NCBI RefSeq assembly: GCF_021271205.1
Contig: NZ_JAIWKS010000010.1
Location: 1-64,000, forward strand
Source of the DNA: Pseudomonas uvaldensis
Lineage (GTDB): Bacteria > Pseudomonadota > Gammaproteobacteria > Pseudomonadales > Pseudomonadaceae
Direction of reading: 5' to 3'
Length of the DNA: 64,000 bases
The translations under genes were made by a program, and so were the position numbers. Position 1 is the stretch's first letter. The number at the start of each line of letters is the position of its first letter. This document shows, in pieces, positions 59,392-64,000 of this stretch. The notes below the pieces were generated by a model. The model was not told the DNA's origin and searched no databases. It saw only the letters and a program-made list of their open reading frames with translations.

Positions 59392-60465
59392 ATGAACAAT
59401 CCTTCGAATACCCTTGCTCCTGAACTGGACCCACGCTGGGCCGCCGTGCTCGCCCGGGATCCGCGCGCCGACGGGCAATTCGTATACGGCGTGAAAACCA
59501 CCGGTATCTATTGCCATCCCAGCAGCCTGTCGCGCCTGCCCAACCCGCGCAATGTCGAGTTCTTCGACACGCCGGAACAGGCCCAGGCGGCGGGGTATCG
59601 CCCCAGCAAGCGTACGGCCAGGGACCAGACCCAGATCGCCGCCCAACAAGCGGCACGGGTCGCGGCAGCCTGCCGGCAGATCGAGGCGGCTGACGAACTG
59701 CCAGGCCTGAATGAACTGGCGCGTCATGCCGGCTTGAGCCCTTTTCACTTTCATCGCGTATTCAAGGCGGTCACCGGACTGACGCCCAAGGGGTATGCCG
59801 CCGCCCACCGTTCACGCAAGGTACGCGAACGCCTGGCCGATGCCGGGACCATCACCGAAGCGCTGTACGACGCCGGTTTCAACTCCAACAGCCGTTTTTA
59901 CGAAGCCGCCGATAAAGTGCTGGGTATGAAGCCCACTGACTACCGGGCCGCCGGGCAGAACACCGACATCCGCTTCGCCGTCGGGCAGTGCTCCCTCGGG
60001 GCGATCCTGGTGGCACAGAGCGAACGCGGCGTCTGCGCAATCCTGTTGGGGGACGACCCGGACGCGTTGGTGCGCGACCTGCAGGATAAATTCCGCCGCG
60101 CCAACCTCATCGGCGCCGACCGGGAATTCGAGCAACTGATTGCCCAGGTGATCGGCTTCATTGAAGCGCCGGCCTTGGGCCTGGACTTGCCGCTGGACCT
60201 GCGCGGTACGGCGTTCCAGGAACGGGTCTGGCAAGCCTTGCGGGACATCCCGCCGGGCAGCACTGCCAGCTATGCCGAAATCGCCCAGCGAATCGGCCTG
60301 CCCAAGGCCGTTCGCGCCGTCGCCCAGGCCTGCGGCGCCAACAGCCTGGCCGTGGCGATCCCCTGCCATCGGGTGGTGCGCAGCGACGGCAACCTGTCGG
60401 GCTACCGCTGGGGCGTGGAGCGCAAGCGTCAGTTGCTGGCGCTGGAACGCTCGTCCGAGGACTGA
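59392..60465 (+). CDS. ada: Ada-like methyltransferase/AraC protein with a degenerate zinc site
   Basis: This 357-residue protein has the N-Ada layout (1-80), an AraC-type HTH (about 90-185, LARHAGLSPFHFHRVFKAVT) and an O6-alkylguanine methyltransferase domain (about 190-350) with an intact PCHRVV active site. In the N-terminal domain only the first cysteine (Cys41, GIYCHPSS) remains; the three other zinc ligands of E. coli Ada (Cys42, 69 and 72) are Ser45, Ser72 and Thr75 here at exact spacing. Repair of O6-methylguanine should persist, but phosphotriester sensing and so adaptive-response switching is doubtful. The last 37 bases overlap the convergent GyrI-like gene. Confidence 0.92.
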   Translation: MNNPSNTLAPELDPRWAAVLARDPRADGQFVYGVKTTGIYCHPSSLSRLPNPRNVEFFDTPEQAQAAGYRPSKRTARDQTQIAAQQAARVAAACRQIEAADELPGLNELARHAGLSPFHFHRVFKAVTGLTPKGYAAAHRSRKVRERLADAGTITEALYDAGFNSNSRFYEAADKVLGMKPTDYRAAGQNTDIRFAVGQCSLGAILVAQSERGVCAILLGDDPDALVRDLQDKFRRANLIGADREFEQLIAQVIGFIEAPALGLDLPLDLRGTAFQERVWQALRDIPPGSTASYAEIAQRIGLPKAVRAVAQACGANSLAVAIPCHRVVRSDGNLSGYRWGVERKRQLLALERSSED

Positions 60466-60917
60466 ACGCCGATGTAGATCGCCACCGAATCGGGGCCACT
60501 ATAGACCTCGAAATCGGTGGCGAAACGGCGCAGGGTCTGCGGGTTGTCGGCAAAGTACGCCCAGATCAGGCCCCAAGTCTGGATCACGCAGTCAGGCATA
60601 GGCCCGTTGGCCGAAAACACCAGGTAATCCCCGCCCTCGATGTCCACGGCGGGGTAGCCTGCGCTCGTTGCGTCCACCTGCACCCCGGCCGTCACGTCGA
60701 AATGCCCCGTGGCGTCGGACTCATAGTTGGAGTACACCCCATAGACAAACGATTCCGACTGCCGGGCCGGGATTTTGTCGAACAGTCCTTCGGTGAAAAA
60801 CCGTTCCCACATCGGACCGATCCTGGCCGTGTCGGGTTGCTGCTCGTCGGAGTTGCGGGTGCGCACCTGCAAACCGGCCACGATGAAGGGTTCGACTGCC
60901 TTGAGTTTGACGTCCAT
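60429..60917 (-). CDS. Stand-alone GyrI-like / effector-binding domain protein
   Basis: This 162-residue protein is a single SHS2-fold GyrI-like domain, like the effector-binding half of AraC or MerR multidrug regulators but without an HTH. Visible are VAGLQVRTRNSD at the start, YGVYSNYESDATGHFDV, and the central strands up to the QTWGLIWAYF helix. Such proteins bind hydrophobic cations or act on electrophiles. A CAGGAGT site before the ATG at 60917 supports that start. Its 3' end overlaps the ada 3' end by 37 bases on the opposite strand. Confidence 0.78.
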   Translation of the reverse strand: MDVKLKAVEPFIVAGLQVRTRNSDEQQPDTARIGPMWERFFTEGLFDKIPARQSESFVYGVYSNYESDATGHFDVTAGVQVDATSAGYPAVDIEGGDYLVFSANGPMPDCVIQTWGLIWAYFADNPQTLRRFATDFEVYSGPDSVAIYIGVQSSDERSSASN

Positions 60918-61065
60918 GGGTGCAGACTCCTGAGAAAGTGAAGCACGCATGGTAATCCTCTCCACCGAAGGATCAAACGGTCGCTTTCGATTGAAAAACT
61001 CGACTGGCCCTGGCCGGGGCACAACTGTTAAAACGCTGTTTCCTTTCGCCTCCGGAGCTCCACAC

Positions 61066-62154
61066 ATGAGCCAATGGCCAGACACCCGCCTCCTCGATCT
61101 GCTTGGCATGGAACTTCCCATCATCCAGGGTCCCCTGGCCGGCGTGACTGGCCCGGCCATGGTGGTCGCCACCTGCAATGCCGGCGGATTGGGCTCGATG
61201 CCGGCGGCGATGCTGGATGTCGAGCAGTTGCGTCAGGCGCTGACAACCATCGGCGAACAGACCGACAAACCCTTCAACGTGAATTTTTTCAGCCACCAGC
61301 CGCCGGTGTTCGATGAGGAACGCGCCGAGGCCTGGAAGCACCGGCTCAAACCTTACTACGAGGAATTGGGTGCCGATTACGATGCGCCAACGCCCGTGTC
61401 CAATCGCACACCATTCGACGATGCGGCCTGCCGGGTGCTCGAGGAGCTGCGTCCGAAAGTGGTCAGCTTCCATTTCGGCCTGCCGGAGCAATCCCTGCTG
61501 GATCGGGTGAAAGCCACGGGGGCGAAGATTCTGTCGTCGGCGACCACGGTCGAGGAAGCCGTCTGGCTGGAGCAGCACGGTTGTGATGCAATCATCGCGA
61601 TGGGCTACGAGGCCGGCGGCCATCGCGGGATGTTCCTCAGCGACGACATCAATACCCAGGTGGGTCTGTTCGCCTTGCTGCCCCAGGTCGTGGATGCAGT
61701 GAAGGTGCCGGTCATCGCTACCGGCGGCATTGGCGATGCGCGGGGTATCGTCGCCGCGTTTGCCCTTGGCGCATCGGCAGTGCAACTGGGCAGCGCCTAT
61801 CTGTTCACGCCCGAGGCCAAGATCAGCGCGTCCCATCACCGGGCGTTGCGCACGGCCAAGGAAAGCCAGACCGCCGTCACCAACCTGTTCACTGGTCGGC
61901 CGGCCCGGGGCATCGTCAACCGGGTCATGCGCGAGGTGGGCCCGATGAGCCCGCTGGCCCCGGCCTTTCCTTTGGCCGGTGGCGCGTTGATGCCGTTGCG
62001 AGCCAAGGACGAAGCAGACTTCAGCAACCTCTGGGCCGGCCAGGCGTTTCCCATGGGCCGCGAGTTGCCCAGCGCCGAGTTGACCCGGCGACTGGCTGAG
62101 GAGGCGTTGGCGCTGCTGCGGGGGCGGGGTAAGGTCTGGGACAGTGATAGCTGA
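61066..62154 (+). CDS. Nitronate monooxygenase family protein
   Basis: This 362-residue FMN-dependent TIM-barrel enzyme oxidises alkyl nitronates such as propionate 3-nitronate, a plant and fungal toxin. The FMN and catalytic region is seen in MGYEAGGHRGMFL (the catalytic His) and in ATGGIGDARGIVAAFALGA. It begins LLGMELPIIQGPLAGVTGP, as family members do. The ATG at 61066 has CGGAG upstream; a longer frame begins inside the promoter of the GyrI-like gene. It is divergent from that gene with 148 bp between. Confidence 0.87.
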   Translation: MSQWPDTRLLDLLGMELPIIQGPLAGVTGPAMVVATCNAGGLGSMPAAMLDVEQLRQALTTIGEQTDKPFNVNFFSHQPPVFDEERAEAWKHRLKPYYEELGADYDAPTPVSNRTPFDDAACRVLEELRPKVVSFHFGLPEQSLLDRVKATGAKILSSATTVEEAVWLEQHGCDAIIAMGYEAGGHRGMFLSDDINTQVGLFALLPQVVDAVKVPVIATGGIGDARGIVAAFALGASAVQLGSAYLFTPEAKISASHHRALRTAKESQTAVTNLFTGRPARGIVNRVMREVGPMSPLAPAFPLAGGALMPLRAKDEADFSNLWAGQAFPMGRELPSAELTRRLAEEALALLRGRGKVWDSDS

Positions 62155-62201
62155 TCCATCGCCATCGCCCCGACAAAATGCCGCGTTCCGTTTGTGGGGC
62201 A

Positions 62202-62229
62202 TTCGCTATATATTTCCGTATATAGCGAA
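62202..62229. promoter_or_regulatory. ModE-type operator upstream of modABC
   Basis: TTCGCTATATA and TATATAGCGAA are perfect 11-bp arms around TTTCCG, 24 bp before the modA start. They agree with the CGnTATATA-N6-TATAnCG pattern bound by molybdate-loaded ModE. This implies repression of modABC when molybdate is plentiful. modE itself is not in the window. Confidence 0.8.
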
Positions 62230-62252
62230 CTTGCCCCTACGGAGCCTTGCCC

Positions 62253-62999
62253 ATGCCCCCCCGTTTCTCGCTGTTGCCGCTTCCCTTTTTGATCATCGGC
62301 GCCGTCCAGGCCGATGAGGTGCAGGTGGCGGTCGCCGCCAATTTCACCGCGCCGATCCAGGCCATTGCCGCCGATTTCGAAAAAGACACCGGGCATAAAT
62401 TGGTGGCAGCGTACGGCGCCACCGGGCAGTTCTACACGCAGATCAAGAACGGCGCGCCATTCGAGGTGTTCCTCGCCGCCGACGACACCACCCCGGCCAG
62501 ACTCGAAAGCGAAGGCAACACCGTCAAGGGCTCGCGCTTCACCTACGCCATCGGCACGCTGGCGCTCTGGTCGGCCAAGGACGGTTATGTCGACGACAAG
62601 GGTCAGGTACTCAAGGACAACGCCTACCACCACCTTTCCATCGCCAACCCGAAAGCAGCGCCCTACGGCCTGGCTGCAACCCAGGTGCTGGACAAGCTGG
62701 GGCTGACCTCGCAGGTCAAGAGCAAAATCGTTGAAGGCCAGAACATCACTCAGGCTTACCAGTTCGTCTCCACCGGCAACGCCGAGCTCGGCTTCGTCGC
62801 CTTGTCCCAAGTGTACAAGGACGGCAAGCTCAGCAGCGGTTCGGCATGGATCGTCCCGGCCGAACTGCATGACCCGATCAAGCAGGACGCGGTCGTCCTC
62901 GACAAAGGCCGGGACAACCCCGCCGCCATGGCATTGGTGGACTATCTCAAGGGCCCGAAAGCGGCTGCCATCATCCAGGCCTATGGGTATCAACGCTAA
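62253..62999 (+). CDS. modA: Molybdate ABC transporter substrate-binding protein
   Basis: This 248-residue periplasmic protein captures molybdate or tungstate. Residues 1-20 are a signal peptide (MPPRFSLLPLPFLIIGAVQA). The start of the mature protein VQVAVAANFTAPIQAIAADF and GATGQFYTQIKNGAPFEVFLAADD are typical ModA. GGAG eight bases before the ATG at 62253 supports the start. It leads modABC, with modB starting at the base after its stop. Confidence 0.94.
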   Translation: MPPRFSLLPLPFLIIGAVQADEVQVAVAANFTAPIQAIAADFEKDTGHKLVAAYGATGQFYTQIKNGAPFEVFLAADDTTPARLESEGNTVKGSRFTYAIGTLALWSAKDGYVDDKGQVLKDNAYHHLSIANPKAAPYGLAATQVLDKLGLTSQVKSKIVEGQNITQAYQFVSTGNAELGFVALSQVYKDGKLSSGSAWIVPAELHDPIKQDAVVLDKGRDNPAAMALVDYLKGPKAAAIIQAYGYQR

Positions 63000-63680
63000 A
63001 TGCCACTGACCAGCGCCGACTACGCCGCCATCTGGCTGACCCTGAAACTCGCCTCTGTAACCACAGTGATCCTGCTGCTCATCGGCACGCCCATCGCTCT
63101 GTGGCTGTCGCAGACCCGTTCCTGGCTACGCGGGCCGGTGGGTGCCGTGGTGGCGTTGCCGTTGGTGCTGCCGCCCACGGTCATCGGCTTCTATCTGTTG
63201 CTGGCGCTCGGGCCGAACGGCTGGCTCGGTCAGCTCACCCAGGGCCTCGGGTTAGGTAGCCTCACTTTCAGTTTCGCCGGGCTGGTGGTCGGCTCAGCGA
63301 TCTATTCCATGCCGTTCGTGGTGCAACCGTTGCAAAACGCCTTCGCGGCCATCGGCAGCCGTCCGCTGGAGGTCGCCGCCACCTTGCGCGCTGACCCATG
63401 GGACACGTTTTTCAGTGTCATTGTGCCCCTGGCCCGGCCCGGCTTCATCACCGCCGCGATTCTTGGTTTCGCCCACACCGTCGGCGAGTTCGGCGTCGTG
63501 CTGATGATCGGCGGCAATATTCCGGAAAAAACGCGGGTCGTGTCGGTGCAGATCTACGACCATGTCGAAGCCTTGGAGTACGCCCAGGCTCACTGGCTGG
63601 CGGCGGCGATGCTGCTGTTCTCGTTTCTGGTGCTGCTGGCGTTGTATTCCAGTCGCAGAACCCGGTCTGGTTGGAGCTGA
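63000..63680 (+). CDS. modB: Molybdate ABC transporter permease
   Basis: This 226-residue inner-membrane permease has about five helices and the EAA-type cytoplasmic loop (EVAATLRADPWDTFFSVIVPLARPG, seen by its AATLRADPW core) that docks to ModC. The family motif LPLVLPPTVIGFYLL is near residue 57. It abuts modA directly (TAA then ATG) and is three bases before modC. Confidence 0.94.
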   Translation: MPLTSADYAAIWLTLKLASVTTVILLLIGTPIALWLSQTRSWLRGPVGAVVALPLVLPPTVIGFYLLLALGPNGWLGQLTQGLGLGSLTFSFAGLVVGSAIYSMPFVVQPLQNAFAAIGSRPLEVAATLRADPWDTFFSVIVPLARPGFITAAILGFAHTVGEFGVVLMIGGNIPEKTRVVSVQIYDHVEALEYAQAHWLAAAMLLFSFLVLLALYSSRRTRSGWS

Positions 63681-63683
63681 CCG

Positions 63684-64000
63684 ATGATTCAAGCGCGTTT
63701 TCAGCTCGACCGTGGAGATTTTTCCCTCGACCTGGATGTGCAGTTGCCGGGCCGTGGCGTGACCGCGTTATATGGTCAGTCCGGTTCCGGCAAGACCACC
63801 TGCCTGCGCTGCATGGCCGGACTGGAGCAGCCGAAGCAGGGTTTTATCGAGGTCAATGGCCAAATCTGGCAGGACACCGCGCGTGGCGTGTTCGTACCGC
63901 CTTATCAGCGGGCACTGGGCTATGTATTCCAGGAGGCGAGCCTGTTCGCCCACCTGTCGGTGCGGGCCAACCTGACGTTCGGCTTCAAGCGTATCGCGCC
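63684..64000 (+). CDS. modC: Molybdate ABC transporter ATP-binding protein (5' part)
   Basis: The window ends inside this gene; 105 codons are visible. The Walker A motif GQSGSGKTTCLRCMAGLE is at about residues 31-48, followed by the Q-loop region RALGYVFQEASLFAHLSV. It should couple ATP hydrolysis to ModB. The rest, including Walker B and the C-terminal molybdate-binding domain, lies beyond the edge. Confidence 0.94.
   Translation, partial: MIQARFQLDRGDFSLDLDVQLPGRGVTALYGQSGSGKTTCLRCMAGLEQPKQGFIEVNGQIWQDTARGVFVPPYQRALGYVFQEASLFAHLSVRANLTFGFKRIA

Overview
The window is chromosomal DNA of a Pseudomonas, most likely from the P. fluorescens lineage (P. corrugata / P. brassicacearum side). The grounds are high GC, the bkdR-bkdA1-bkdA2-bkdB-lpdV cluster, MucR, AruH, an MvaT-family silencer, an AlkC of the type with a C-terminal Ig-like domain, and many GTGGGAGC..GCTCGCG REP elements. 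Both edges cut genes: an OprD-type porin on the left and modC on the right. I see no rRNA, tRNA, CRISPR array, transposase or phage gene.

Layout. 1-5 kb: uronate oxidation and uptake (porin end, uronate dehydrogenase, lactonase, TRAP transporter). 5-8 kb: aldose epimerase, then a TauE/SafE exporter divergent from a persulfide dioxygenase-like enzyme. 8-14.8 kb: branched-chain amino acid breakdown (bkdR, the bkd operon, a BCAA aminotransferase). 14.8-17.2 kb: an ArsR-type regulator divergent from a cytochrome P450, and an FKBP. 17.3-20.3 kb: a protealysin-like protease with its emfourin-type inhibitor, an RcnB-like protein and AlkC. 20.3-26 kb: MucR, PncA, a DUF1345 protein and an RstAB-like two-component system. 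26.2-32.5 kb: an AT-richer accessory block with a 170-residue orphan protein, an autotransporter and two proteins built of Ig-like modules. 32.5-36.8 kb: a two-gene RND pump without an outer-membrane factor. 37-45 kb: arginine:pyruvate transaminase, a chemoreceptor, then glycerate kinase and CdaR divergent from an MFS sugar-acid carrier, followed by an aldo/keto reductase. 45-51 kb: two EamA carriers, HPPD, a LysR regulator, an MvaT-family silencer and glyoxalase I. 51-56.3 kb: peroxide and thiol defence (ahpF, ahpC, glutathione reductase) and galU. 56.4-62.2 kb: small conserved proteins, then an alkylation-repair run (2OG oxygenase, alkB, ada) with a convergent GyrI-like protein and a nitronate monooxygenase. 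62.2-64 kb: modABC behind a ModE-type operator.

Most of the window is ordinary core genome. The parts most worth a second look are these. (1) The 26.2-32.5 kb block is bracketed by a 45-bp imperfect direct repeat, one copy in front of the response regulator and one in front of the RND pump. The repeat could be a shared operator or the scar of an insertion that split an ancestral divergent pair. (2) The Ada protein has lost three of the four zinc-binding cysteines of its methyl-phosphotriester domain. (3) An interleaved inverted repeat lies between emfourin and rcnB. (4) REP palindromes have become the 3' coding ends of two genes.
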